Assembly (NCBI GenBank): GCA_964017185.1 | Contig: OZ024871.1 | Coordinates: 22,668,488-22,732,487, forward strand | DNA length: 64,000 bases | Direction of reading: 5' to 3' | DNA from: Rugalucina vietnamica | Taxonomy: Eukaryota > Mollusca > Bivalvia > Lucinida > Lucinidae | In this document: positions 43,207 to 54,554 of the stretch, piece by piece | Numbering within the stretch: the stretch's first letter is position 1 | How the letters are laid out: each line of letters starts with the position of its first letter | Position numbers and translations under genes: made by a program | The notes under the pieces: model-generated | The model's database searches: none | Seen by the model: the letters and a program-made list of their open reading frames with translations, nothing else | What the model was told of the DNA's origin: nothing

Positions 43207-44758
43207 AAATTATACAACAGGCACGAAGAGCAAGATTACAAGCTCTTTCCACATGATTAAGTAATTTCTTTATTTTATGAGGGTGACCCATTTGGTTATA
43301 TCCAGTCTTCCATGGGGCCCTCATGTATGAGACATGCCCTACAGTTTTAACAAACCAGAATCCTTGTCCCGCGTTGTGCTATTTACATTTAGATTACGGT
43401 CCTTACTCCTAAGCAACACCATTAGAACCAGGTACACCAGTTTTTTCCATGCTCTTTACTAAATGACGACATACTTTGTTGGGGATAAACCAATGCCATC
43501 ATTGAAATGGATCTTTACTACTGGAACCCGCAACAGCTGAAAAAGTTTCGACATTGTTTTAAAACATAACGTCGGTGACATTTAATTGATATTCCATGTT
43601 TTCATTACATATTGCAAGTGCATGCAACGTTGGCGACCGGGTTTTGTCACAATTTGTACTTTTCATTTTAAATTATTATCAAATATTATTTTAAATAAAT
43701 CTTATCTTGTTTAAAGAACCCTTGTTTTGTTTTTACTAGGGCCGAGATTGTGCAGTGGCGTCAAAAGGAATTTCCGTTGAAGAGAACGACCTTGATATAC
43801 AGTATACAAACATTGATTGACGTTGAAAAGAAATTTAAGAAAGGTTGGAAAACTATTTGTGATCCTCATTTGTGCGCATTCAAATTATGCAAATATTTTG
43901 TTTTCATCATTATTTTTTCATTACAATTGTAATCATTACTATTTTCCCTCATCATTATCTGGAGAAGTTCTGAATATAGATACTGCAATTCAGTCATCTG
44001 AACAATTTTAATCTATGTAGATTTGCCCGTCTATGTATTGACATCCCAAAATTGCAATAATTGTCTCTGGCTCCATGTTACCAAATTTATAGGGTCACTG
44101 ATGAGGCATGAGTGGCCGAAACCGCGGTATGGCCCATCCCCTATCTCATTAATGTTTTCCCTGCTGTTAAAGGAACTCAGTTTTACTTTTTTATTTGCTA
44201 CTACTGCTGCTGGTGTTGTGTCGCACGTCGGCCCCTAAAATGTCTCCCCGTACACGTCATCTATAGTGCAGATAATGATTTCCTTTCTAAGCGGTTCTAA
44301 CGTGTACCCACAATTTATGTTTTGACCAAAAATAAGAAAAACATCAAAAATATTCTATTGAAAATCTTCATTTTTATTCTACAGGGGCACAATTCGTAAT
44401 GTTCTCGGATTCCTTATCATCAGTGGATCCGAGTTGTATTCCAATGATTTTTAAATCTCTCCGCAACGGAAGCTGTCAGCTGACGTTTTTGACGGTTTCG
44501 CTTACCTCTCGAAACGGCTGCTTATATCTTTTCAGAATAAACTATGAATTATAAAAACTGGGCTTCTTTCTTTGTAGTTCCACATATAAAATACTACACA
44601 ACAACAATTATGATCTAAAATAGGACAAAGACTTTAATACAAAGAATTTAATAAAACCTAAAAATAAAATTACATGATAAAAACAATGAATTGATTTTAT
44701 TGCACCATTCAGGTGTCTTAACATCAGATAAATCCACTGTTTGCACCTTTTTTTTTTT

Positions 44759-44789
<31 letters not shown>

Positions 44790-44791
44790 GC
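43207..44791. other. no gene recognised; possible site of the missing first exon of gene C
   Basis: Mostly unique AT-rich sequence. A Q-like scrap (GCGGTTCTAACGTGTACCC) lies near 44,291, and two T-rich runs occur at about 44,748-44,789. I looked for an ATG followed by a phase-1 donor on the minus strand and found no convincing candidate. Confidence 0.4.
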
Positions 44792-45010
44792 AATTAACCC
44801 ATATTTGACGAATGGATTCTCCCACCATTATCAATTGGATGAGTCCACTTTAATTTTTAGGGGTGTTAGGAGTGATTTTTAATTTTTATCTGATTTTTCG
44901 ATGAAATTTCTCTAAGCAAACAGAGTAGCCCCAGATGGGACGCCGCGTTCTGCGGCGTCACATCTGGGTCTATTCTGTTTGCCTATGTCCCACAAAAGGG
45001 ACGCTAGGCT
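44792..45010 (+). repeat. element X terminal fragment
   Basis: It matches the left inverted arm of X at about 62,085-62,510, through CTCTAAGCAAACAGA. It contains a strong palindrome: CCAGATGGGACGCCGCG pairs with CGCGGCGTCACATCTGG-like sequence, inside AGCAAACAGA / TCTGTTTGC arms. Confidence 0.6.
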
Positions 45011-45084
45011 TAAATTCAATAGCATGTACATGTATGACCAAATTTGACCTTGCCTTAAAATGGGTAAGAGTTATAAATTATATA

Positions 45085-45248
45085 CCAGAGGACCATTGGT
45101 CCTGAGAACGTCAACAGGAGATTTGGCCTTTGAAAAATGAACTTTGACCAAAATGACCTTGACCTTGAACATTAACACATAACTTCATTAACTCGATAAG
45201 TTGTCTGTATCTACCTACTTTTGGGCCACAGGCTACAAAACATTCTGG

Positions 45249-45292
<44 letters not shown>

Positions 45293-46815
45293 TATGTGAC
45301 CAAATACCTTGCCTCCAAATAGGTCAAGGTCAACCCAAGGTCATGATTTATACAAACTATGATGGGCCAGAGTCCCTGATGCTGCATACCAAGTTTCTTC
45401 GAAATGTGTCCACAGACTCCAGAGAAGTTGATTTTTAAATTTTTTACCAAGTTATGAGCATGGCAGGCCATCTTGGTCATGTGACCTGGACCATATATAT
45501 ATAAACTTTGCTTCGCCCTTCCTAAGGATGATCCACATGAAGTTTGGCTTTGATTGGTCAAGTAGTTTCTGAGAAAATTAAGTTTCAAGAAATTACCTTG
45601 AACACTCGCATAACTTCATTTACTCAAGAAGTTGTCTGTATCTACTTATTTTCAGGTCACAGGCTACAAAACTTCCCTGAAAAAAAAATATATACGTAGT
45701 ATATTTTCCCTTTATTCATTAAAAAGCCTATGTGACCAAATTTGACCTTGCCGTAAAAATAGGTCAAGGTCAACCCAAGGTCATGATTTATACATACTGT
45801 GATGGGCATGAGTCCTCGATGCAACATAACAAGATTCATTGAAATTGGTCCACCGGTTCCAGAGAAGATTTTTAAGGCCATCTCGGTCATGTGACCTGGA
45901 CCCATTTATATATACACCTCGCCAAAAGTTTAGCATATTCTAGTTTTATAGTGCTAAAGTAAAATGTCTTGAAAATATTCCCAAAGCATATTACGACTTA
46001 AGCATTCATTGACTTAGAAAGAAAACATGTCGTAGCAAAGAACAAATGACAGTTTTATCTCGGCCTGTCTGAGTTTGTAAATTTTTGGATATGTTAATAA
46101 TGCATTATTTTAATGATAAGCCGTGTTTCTTAATGCTGAATTTTGCACACTATACACTATGTCCGAACAAAATTGGCCACATTTCATGAAAGAGTATGTT
46201 GGAACGATCTGTTTTAAACAAAAAGTGGAGACCTGGCATCAAACACTAGAAGACACAAAAATGTTAAGAAAATATAATAAAATTTCAATGTTTAACATTT
46301 TGAAAACAAGTTTGTCTTTAAAGATGCCTAATGCCTACATCTCAAATGACATGATAATAATGTTGTACCACATTATTATTCTATCTATTGTCTACAAATT
46401 TTTATAACTTTTGATTGAAAATACTGAAATTGAGTACTTTTAGACAAGATTTTAAAAAGAAGTGTCGAAAATAACTTTTTCAAACTAGTGACTTATCTTT
46501 TGTCATTCAGTATTTAACTAACAGCCAATTTTGAATCCGTAAAAGTCCTGACATCGAATAGGAACAATTGCGTCGAAATATTTATTCACTGGGATTAGTT
46601 CTAACCATATATTGTTGCCTCCTTATGCTAAACTTTTGACGAAGAGTATATAAACTTTGATTCCGCATGCCTGAGGATGCTTCACATGAAGTTTTACTTT
46701 GACTGGCCCTGTGATTTCAGCAGAGAAGATGTTTGAAAATTGTGAACAAAGACGACGACAGAGCATGGATATACTATAAACTCACCCTGTGAGCCTTGCG
46801 GCTCAGGTGAACTAA
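45085..46815 (+). mobile_element. F1-i: F1 element with a Tc1-like insertion
   Basis: It starts CCAGAGGACCATTGGTCC and ends with a decayed hairpin (GAGCC-TTGC-GGCTC) and GAACTAA. Core units are of the 450-bp type, with a 44-base poly-A run at 45,247-45,290. A 732-bp Tc1/mariner-like insertion interrupts it. Non-coding. Confidence 0.7.
45915..46646. mobile_element. Tc1/mariner-like non-autonomous element
   Basis: The ends CACCTCGCCAAAAGTTTAGC and, complemented, CTCTTCGTCAAAAGTTTAGC are inverted repeats. They are flanked by TA on both sides, inside an F1 unit whose TATATAAACTTT phrase is restored by removing it. The GCCAAAAGTTTAG type of end is common in Tc1-like elements. The 94-codon frame inside shows no transposase motif. 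Confidence 0.75.
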
Positions 46816-47027
46816 AATATGACGGCCCAAAGTCCCTGATGCTACAAACAAAGATTGTTGAAATCTATGTATCTATTTGCTGGTCCAGAGATTTTAGGGG
46901 CTTTTAACACATTTGGTCATGTGACCCCCTTAATAATAGTGAATTTAAATGTCCTTGTATTTTAAAGCAGAAATACAATTAGCTAAAGAGAAAACCAAGC
47001 TTTAAGTATAAAATGATAGTGTACCAT

Positions 47028-47512
47028 GGTCAATAACACGGGGACCCAACTGTTAATCGTGATTATTGATGCGACGTGGAATGTTAATGCATGCTAATAT
47101 GAAGTTTCGTATGCGTCGGCAATATTGTTACGAATGCGACGTTCCACATCCTCTGCCCTTGAACGGTAAGTATCGCATGTTTATAAACAAAGCCAAGTTT
47201 ACAAAATCGGCGTCCACTATGATCTGCAAAATTCTGCTATGTTCCCACTTGAAGTCAATTGGAATACTTACGGCACTTTTGTTTTTCAGCTAATGGTTTA
47301 TAAAGTTTACATGTAGATACAATTTTGCCACGGAAACTAATTACATTCTTAAATTATTCCTTTTGTTTTTCTTTGTCTTGGTCGTAAACTAAAAAGCATA
47401 ACAAAGTCATGTGGGTGTCTTTATTGAAATATGTATCCAAACGGCTTTGTAAATTTATCTACTGAGCGTGAAAAACAGTAAGATAATAAGCATCTGTTGT
47501 ATGCATCGAAGA
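47028..47512 (+). repeat. left arm of an inverted duplication
   Basis: This arm is the imperfect reverse complement of 50,850-53,037 once the F1-k insertion is removed from the other arm. Shared landmarks include GGGACCCAACTGTTAATCGT, GGTTTATAAAGT and CTTAAATTATTCCTTTTG. Confidence 0.75.
47069..47165 (+). CDS. candidate exon conserved between the duplication arms
   Basis: The open stretch from ATG is 97 bases and ends at a canonical donor (GAACG/GTAAGT). It encodes MRRGMLMHANMKFRMRRQYC... and a CYECD segment. The inverted arm has an equally long open stretch with a donor at the same place. I do not recognise the sequence. Several differences between the arms change amino acids, so it may not be translated. 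Confidence 0.25.
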
Positions 47513-48126
47513 CGTTGTTAAAATTTAATATGCGACACAGAAATGCATCGTGGAAGAATGAGACTGATGATTCAGTAAAATAAAATAGCAAATGTTGTGA
47601 TATGGCGACAGTGATGCATTTTCTTCAATAAATATTTTTAAATACATGTGAAAGGGGTCAACCATATTTTTTATACTGCATTATTACTTGCAGAGGCTGG
47701 AGAAAGCTGTTTGAGCCCGAGGCCGAGTGTTCAAAGTGCTCCCGAAGATTCTTCTAATGTTAATACAATGAAATAACCATAGTTGATTGCTGTTCTTGTA
47801 TAACACACCATTCCAATGGAAAACTGCCTCGCAACCGCACCTAAAAACCATATAAACCCCTTTAATTCTGTTGTTTTTCTCCCTGCTTATTAGAAATGCA
47901 TGGAACCACCCATATTTGGGCCACAACGTGAGAAAATGTACCTTCAGACAATTTTTTGAGTATTAGAAAAACAAATTTACTTTCAATATATGATGTTTCT
48001 AGAGTCTGTTCGTCTTTATTTGATCAGATAATTTCAGTTATTTTGTGAGTTATGACCAATTTACTATATGAACCCTTCAAACGTCATTGTCCGGAAAAAA
48101 TGACGTCAAAGTTGTGTAATGCATTT
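47513..48126. other. no recognised feature
   Basis: Unique AT-rich sequence between the duplication arm and F1-j. No motif-bearing frame. Confidence 0.4.
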
Positions 48127-50088
48127 TTAGCTCACCTGAGCCGAAGGCTCACAGGTGAGCTTATAGTATACCCATGCTCCGGCGTCCGTCCGTCGTCCGT
48201 CGTCCACCATTTTCAAAGATCTTCTCCTCTGAAACCACTTGTCCAATCAAAGCCAAACTTCATGTGGAGCATCCTTAGGAAGGGGGAACGAAAGTTTATA
48301 TAAATGGTACAGGTCACATGACCAAGGTGGCCGCCATGGCTATAAATAGCAAAAACCTTTAAAAATCTTCTTCTCCAGAACCAGTGGGCCGATTTCCACG
48401 AAACTTGGTATGTAGCATCGGGGACGTGGGCCCATCATAGTTTATATAAATCATGACCCTAGGATGACCTTGACCTATTTTATGGCAAGGTCAACTTAGG
48501 TCGCCAATGCATTTGAATGGGAAAAAATGGTAAAATGCTATTTAATGGGTAAAACTTACTGGGAATAGGCAAATGGACAGAAGATTAATGTTAATGGAAA
48601 ATTTTAGCCCCTGGGGGGTTGTCTGCCCCTGCCCTGGGGCTATATACATGTATATGACCATAATATTCAAACATCTTCTCCCGTGAAACCGCTAGGCCAA
48701 TCAAAGCCAAACTTCATGTGGAGCATACTTGGGAAGGGGGAAAGAAAGTTTATATAAATGGTCAAGGTCACATGATCAAGATGGCCACCATGGCTATAAA
48801 TAGAAAAAATCTTCTTCTCCAGAACCAGAAGGCCAATGATTTTGAAACTTGGTGTGAAGCATCAGTGACTGGAGCTCTACAAAGTTTATATAAATCATGA
48901 CCCTGGGATGACCTTGACCTATTTTACGGCAATGTCAACATAGGTCGCTCATGCATTTGAATGGGGAAAAGTGTTAAAATGTCATTTGAAGGGAAAAACT
49001 TGCAGGAAATGGGCAAATGGACTTATGATTGATGATTGTGAAAAAATTTGGACCCCAGGGGTCTGTCTGCCCCCACCCCGGGGCAATATACATGTGTATG
49101 ACCAAATTATTCAAACATCTTTTTCTCTGAAACCGCTTGGCCAATCAAAGCGAAACTTCATGTGGAGCATCCTTAGGAAGGGGGAACGAAAGTTTATATA
49201 AATGGTACAGGTCACATGACCAAGATGGCCGCCATGGCTATAAATAGCAAAAACCTTTAAAAATCTTCTTCTCCAGAACCAGTGGGCCGATTTCCACGAA
49301 ACTTGGTATGTAGCATCGGGGACGTGGGCCCATCATAGTTTATATAAATCATGACCCTGGGATGACCTTGACCTTTTTTACAGCAAGGTCAACTTAGGCC
49401 GCCCATGCAATTGAATGGGAAAAAATAAGAAAATGTCAATTAATGGCAAAAACTTGCTAGGAATGAGAAAATGGACAGAATATTCATGTTTATGAAAATG
49501 TTTTTGGCCCAGAGGGTTGTCTGCCCCTGACCAGGGGCTTTATACATGTGTATGACCATAATGTTCAAACATCTTCTCTGAAACTGCTTGGCCAATCAAA
49601 GCCAAACTTTATGAGGAGAATTCTTAGGAAGAGTAAATGAAAGTTTGTCAAGTTGGTCAAGGTCACGTGACCAAGATGGCCATCATGGCTATAAATAGCA
49701 AAAACCTTTAAAAATCTTCTTCTCCAGAACCAGAAGGCCTATGATTTTGAAACTTGGCATGAAGCATCAAGCAATGGAGCTCTACAAAGTTTGTTTAAAT
49801 CATGACCCTGAGATGACCTTGACCTTTTTTACGGCAAGGTCAACTTAGGTTGCCCATGCATTTGAATGGGGAAAATTGTTACAATGTCATTTGAAGGGCA
49901 AAACTTGCAATAAATTGGCAAATGGACTGATCATGAATCTTTATGATTTAAAAAAGAAATTGACTCCAGACGTTGCTCTGACCCTGCCCTGGGGTTATAT
50001 ACATGTATATTACCATTCTAGTCAAACAAGTTTATTGGTATATATCTCAGGTCTCAGGTGAGCGTTTACAGGACCATTGGTCCTCTGG
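48127..50088 (-). mobile_element. F1-j: F1 element between the duplication arms
   Basis: On the minus strand it runs from CCAGAGGACCAATGGTCC (50,088) to GAGCTAA (48,127), with the GACGG run and a GAGCC-TTC-GGCTC hairpin. About four 450-bp type units carry ATGACCTTGACCTATTTT, GGCCGCCATGGCTATAAATA and CTTCTTCTCCAGAACCAG. Non-coding. Confidence 0.8.
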
Positions 50089-50849
50089 TTGCATGTTAGT
50101 AAAGCTTACAAAACGCGATGCATTTGCTTAAAATTGTTTAAGCACTGATCAGAAACTACTATCAAGATAGAAATACACTGTCCTTACAGGCAATCTGTCG
50201 TAATTATTTTGTCTATTTTATGATAATGTGGTTGCTAGGGGTTACCGTTTAACGACCTATATACGAAAAGTATGTGTATTATGGGCTAAAACAAGGGCAG
50301 ATTACTCCAAATATTGAAAGATAAATATGTTTTAAAACTCAGACATTTGGTAGCCCAGTTTTCAAAGATTACAAATATAGTGGTATTTCTAAAACGTATA
50401 TAACAACATTTCTAAAACGTATATAACAACATTTTTTCCGCTTTTTGCTGCTTTCTACTAGTAATGTCAGAATGTCCGAAGGTACATTTTGTCGCGTTGA
50501 GGTTCATTTAATGATCAAAAATTATTTGGTTTAGCCTTAATAGATTCATTTAATGTAAGGAAACATATAAGCTCTGTCAATGATATGTCTGAAAATGATT
50601 TGCTGTTACGAGGCAAGAATAAATCAGTTGTGTCACTCGAATGTTGACAAAGCCAAATCAGAAACCCCACTCTGTGCCCTCATTCAAAATAAAAGAGGTA
50701 TATGCTTTGAAGCTCACTCAACGAAGTGCATGTAGTCCAAGGAAAAAACGCCATGCAATAAGGCACTCGTTATGCTTCTGCATGTACGTAAATAACTTTT
50801 GAAAGAGCACAGCAAAAATGCTAATTCTTCCATGGCTCATTCTAGTAGT
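50089..50849. other. no recognised feature
   Basis: Unique AT-rich sequence. ACGTATATAACAACATTTCT is doubled near 50,395-50,435. No gene seen. Confidence 0.4.
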
Positions 50850-51019
50850 ATGTACCTTCGTCTTCGATGCATACAAAAGATTCTTATCTTACTGTTTTTC
50901 ACAATCAGTAAATAAATGTGCATTTACAAAGCCGTTTGGATACATATTTCAATAAAGACACCCACAGGACTGTGTTATACTTCTTAGTTTACGACCAAAA
51001 CAAAGAAATACAAAAGGAA

Positions 51020-52693
51020 CCAGAGGACCAATGGTCCTGTAAACGCTCACCTGAGATCTGCTTCATATACCAATCAACATATTTGAATATTATGGTATTT
51101 AACCCCATTGCAGGGGCAGATGAAGCCCTTGGGCCATTTTCTTTTTTCATAATAATCAATATTCTGTCCATTTGCCAATTTCCTGCTGATTTTCCCCTTC
51201 AAATAACATTTTAAAAGCAGATGAGCCCCTGGAGTGCATTTTTTCAGAATCATTAAATTTCAGTCCTACTGCCCATTTCCTGCAAGACTTTCACTTAAAA
51301 TGACATTTTAAAAGTTTTCCCCATTCAAATGCATTGATGACCTATGTTGACCTTGCCATAAAAAAGGTCAAGGTCACCACAGGGTCATGTTTTATACATA
51401 CATTGTAGTACTTGAGTCATCCATACTTCATTCAAAGTTTCGTTGAAATCGGTTCACCAGTTCTGGAGAAGAAGATATTTTAAGGGTTTTTAACATATAT
51501 GGGCATGGTGGCCATCTTGGTCATGTGACCTGGATTATTTATATATACATTGGTTCCCACTTCCTATAGATGCTTCATATAAAATTTGGCTTTGATTGGC
51601 CAAGTGGTTTCAGAGAAAAAAAATCTTTGAAAAGTGTGTATGGAGGACAGACTGGCCAAGGTCAAGAGATGACCTTGACCTAAATTAATCATATACCTTC
51701 ATCTAATCCATTAGTTGTTTGCATCTACCACTTTTCAGATCTCAGGCTGCAATAGTTTTCAAAAAATAGCTAATTTCCACTTTTCCCATTATAAGTCTAT
51801 GGAAACTTAAAGTTACCATAGCAACCAGAGTTCTTATCCGACTGGAATAAAAAACACAAATTATGTAGAGGCTACTGTCAGGAACATGTATACAAAGTAC
51901 AGGATTCATCCACTTGACAGTTTCTGAGGAGAAGATTTTTGAATGTTTTTTTTTCAAAATTTTGCCCTTTATGGGGCCCCAGCAACCAATCAAAATAAAG
52001 GATTAGGACAAAACTCGCAAGAAACGTCAAACACTACTCAATAAACATTTCTGCAAAAACAAAATTCAAATGTCTGCAATTTTAGTGGAAAAATAGCCGA
52101 TTTCCACTTTTCCCATTATAAGTCTATGGAAACTTTAAGTTGCCATAGCAACCAGAGTTCTTATCCGCCTGGAATAAAAAACACAAATTATGTAGAGGCC
52201 ACTGTCAGGAACATGTATACAAAGTATAGGCTTCATCCCCTTGACAGTTTCTGAGAAGAAGATTTTTGAATGTTTTTCGAAATTTTGCCCTATATGGGGC
52301 CCCTGCAACCAATCAAAATGAAGGATTAGGACAAACGTCACATGAAACGTAGAGGACTACTCTATAAACATTTTTGCAAAAACAAAATTCAAATATCTCC
52401 AACTAGACAGCAAAAACTGGCAATTTTCACTTTTTTCCATTACAAGTCTATGGGAAGCATAAGTTGCCATAGCAACCAGAGTCCTTATCCGATCAAAACA
52501 AAAAACACAATTATTCTTTCCCCCTACCTGTAGATGGTGTATGTGTAATATGAGAACAATCGGCCCAGCGGTTTCAGAGAAGAAGATCTTTGAAATTGTG
52601 GACGACGACGGACGACGGACGGACGGACGGACAGACGCCGGAGCATGGGTATACTATAAGCTCACCTATGAGCCTTCGGCTCAGGTGAGCTAA
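51020..52693 (+). mobile_element. F1-k: F1 element with a mosaic core, inserted in the duplication arm
   Basis: It starts CCAGAGGACCAATGGTCC and ends with a GAGCC-TTC-GGCTC hairpin and GAGCTAA. The first half has 450-bp type units; from about 51,765 the core switches to 323-bp type units (CACTTTTCCCATTATAAGTC, ATAGCAACCAGAGTTCTTAT). The empty site in the left duplication arm is AAAAGGAATAATTTAAG. The element sits between GGAA and TAATTT without a net duplication. Non-coding. Confidence 0.8.
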
Positions 52694-52893
52694 TAATTTA
52701 AGAATGTAATGAGTTTCCATGGCAAAATTGTATCTGCATGTATACTTTATAAACCATTAGCTGAAGAACACAAGTGCCGTAAGTATTCCAATTGACTTCA
52801 AGTGGGAACATAGAAGAATTTTGCAGATCATAGGGAATGCCGATTTTGCAAACTCGGCTTTATTTTCACGAGAGCAAAACATGTGCTACTTAC

Positions 52894-52990
52894 GGTCCAA
52901 AGGCAGAGGATGTGGAACGTCGCATACATAACAATATCGCCGACGCATACGAAACTTCATAATAGCATGCATTAACATTCCATATCTCAT
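52894..52990 (-). CDS. candidate exon in the right duplication arm
   Basis: A 97-base open stretch from ATG to a GTAAGT donor is the counterpart of 47,069-47,165. It encodes MRYGMLMHAIMKFRMRRRYC and a CYVCD segment. Same length and donor; unrecognised; low confidence for the reasons given for the left arm. Confidence 0.2.
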
Positions 52991-53049
52991 CAATAATCAC
53001 GATTAACAGTTGGGTCCCCGTGAATAAATGACCAACACCCACCCTTCCG

Positions 53050-53425
53050 CCAGTTTGAATACTCACATGCTTCGTTAACTCAGTAGTATCTGTATCTACC
53101 AATTTTCAGGTCACAGGATTTAAACATTTACTGAAAATTTATTGTTCACACTTTTGCCATTGAAAAACCATTGTGACTGAATTTACAATACCATAAATTA
53201 TTTCAAGGTGAAGCAAAGGTCATGATTCATACAAGGCTTGAGTCTCCGCTGACATATACCAAATTTTGTTGAAAATGATTCCGCATTTCCCTAGACTTTT
53301 AATGTATATGTGCAGGAAAGCCATCTTGGTTATGTGACCTGGACCATTCATACAGACCATTCATACAGTTCCCCTGGACCATTCATACAGTTCCCCCTTC
53401 CAACTGGCCGAGCAGTTTCAGAGCA
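53050..53425 (+). repeat. decayed F1 core fragment
   Basis: Recognisable phrases are ATTTTCAGGTCACAGG, AAGCCATCTTGG and TATGTGACCTGGACCATTCA, in F1 order. CATTCATACAGTTCCCC is locally repeated. Neither terminus is present. Confidence 0.55.
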
Positions 53426-53484
53426 TTTTAACTGTTTCACTAGTCTGGCAGTCTCAGCCTTCTTAAAAATGCAGCATAATATCA

Positions 53485-53810
53485 TGTTTGTTTGTTTGGG
53501 TTTAACGTCGCTTTCAACATTATCTGTCATATCACGACGGTGTCTGGTTGTGACAGGGAGCTCAATGCTCACTTTTATAGTGCTGCCTCACTGTGGTATC
53601 AGATCCCAGACACTTTTACCTGATACCACCCCCAGTCACATTATACTGACACCGGAGCAACCAGTCCTAGCCCCCTACCCTGAAAATTCGAGTGACAAGC
53701 AGGGAGCAACTAGTACCATTGTTAATGACTTTGGTTTGTCGCAGCCCGGGATCAAACCCGGTACCTCCCGATCTAGGAGCGGACACTCTACCTACTGAGC
53801 TACCGAGGCC
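53485..53810 (-). mobile_element. full-length tRNA-derived SINE
   Basis: On the minus strand it begins with a tRNA-like head. The A box is TAGCTCAGTAGG (53,791-53,802) and the B box is GGTTTGATCCC (53,748-53,758). A unique body of about 230 bp follows. The 3' end is TTGAAAGCGACGTTAAACCC plus a CAAA-rich tail. The head lacks a tidy full tRNA fold, so this is a pol III retroposon, not a tRNA gene. Its tail type is one I associate with mollusc SINEs. Confidence 0.85.
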
Positions 53811-53879
53811 GGTAAAGTGTATCCGCTTTCAGATCACATTTATATAGTAATTTCTAAAGTGCAAATTTTTTCAAAACAG

Positions 53880-53935
53880 ATTGAGGGTACTCACTGGCTG
53901 AGGCAATTCTAACACCCACAATCTCTGTTTTGAGC
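53880..53935. repeat. Q element scrap
   Basis: GGCAATTCTAACACCCACAATCTCTGTTTTGAGCAAAAAT-like sequence matches the right arm of the Q palindrome; the left arm is absent. Confidence 0.45.
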
Positions 53936-54554
53936 AAAAATATCAAAATTTTCAAACAAATATAATCATTTTTCACACCTGAAAAAAAAGGCTGTTTTTT
54001 TCTTAAGTCTCGGTCTGTATGACTCGACAATTTTTTATGCTTAGGGCACAGAAAAACAAGAAAGATTTCATGATTTTGTCTGTTTATTTGTTGCATGATG
54101 TGGAATAAACATCAGATACCATATTCAGTAACCATTCATGGTTGTACATGTATGTAGATACTTGTAGTGATGCAACTTTGAGGTGAAATTTACGAAAAAT
54201 TGCCCATATATAAAGAGATTTTTTCCAGAAGAAAAAATTGAAAATTTCATTGAATTTTTTTTTTATTTTTTTTTTTAACATTTTTGCTCAAAACATATAT
54301 TGTGGGTACATGTTGGAATCGCCCTGGCGAGGCTGTTCTAACAAGTACCCACAATGTATGTTTTGAACTAGAATTTAGAATATGTGAAAACTGATGTCTC
54401 CCCCCTTTCTAAGTGCATGTAACCAAGCTTAGTCTTCAATAATATTACCACAGATGGTTACAAAGATTCATAACCACTGAGAAGTGTAATAGAAGAGTGG
54501 CACAGAAGAGAACATGTCTAAATATACAAAACAGATTAAATGAAAAAAGAGTCA

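Larger units (their letters stand above)
45011..46935 (+). repeat. old F1 core fragment, split by F1-i
   Basis: TTTGACCTTGCC and TGGGTAAGAG... before 45,085, and GACGGCCCAAAGTCCCTGATG after 46,815, are the two sides of a decayed 450-bp type unit. The younger F1-i lies between them. Confidence 0.55.
50850..53037 (-). repeat. right arm of the inverted duplication, split by F1-k
   Basis: The reverse complement matches 47,028-47,512. F1-k occupies 51,020-52,693 and is absent from the left arm, so the left arm serves as the empty site. Confidence 0.75.

Noticed and set aside
46123..46407. 94-codon frame inside the Tc1-like element as a transposase
   Set aside because: It lacks a helix-turn-helix and DDE/D motifs and is far too short for a Tc1 transposase.
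53741..53810. tRNA gene
   Set aside because: A and B boxes are good, but the flanking body and the GACGTTAAAC tail show a tRNA-derived SINE; no complete cloverleaf with a clean acceptor stem was found.
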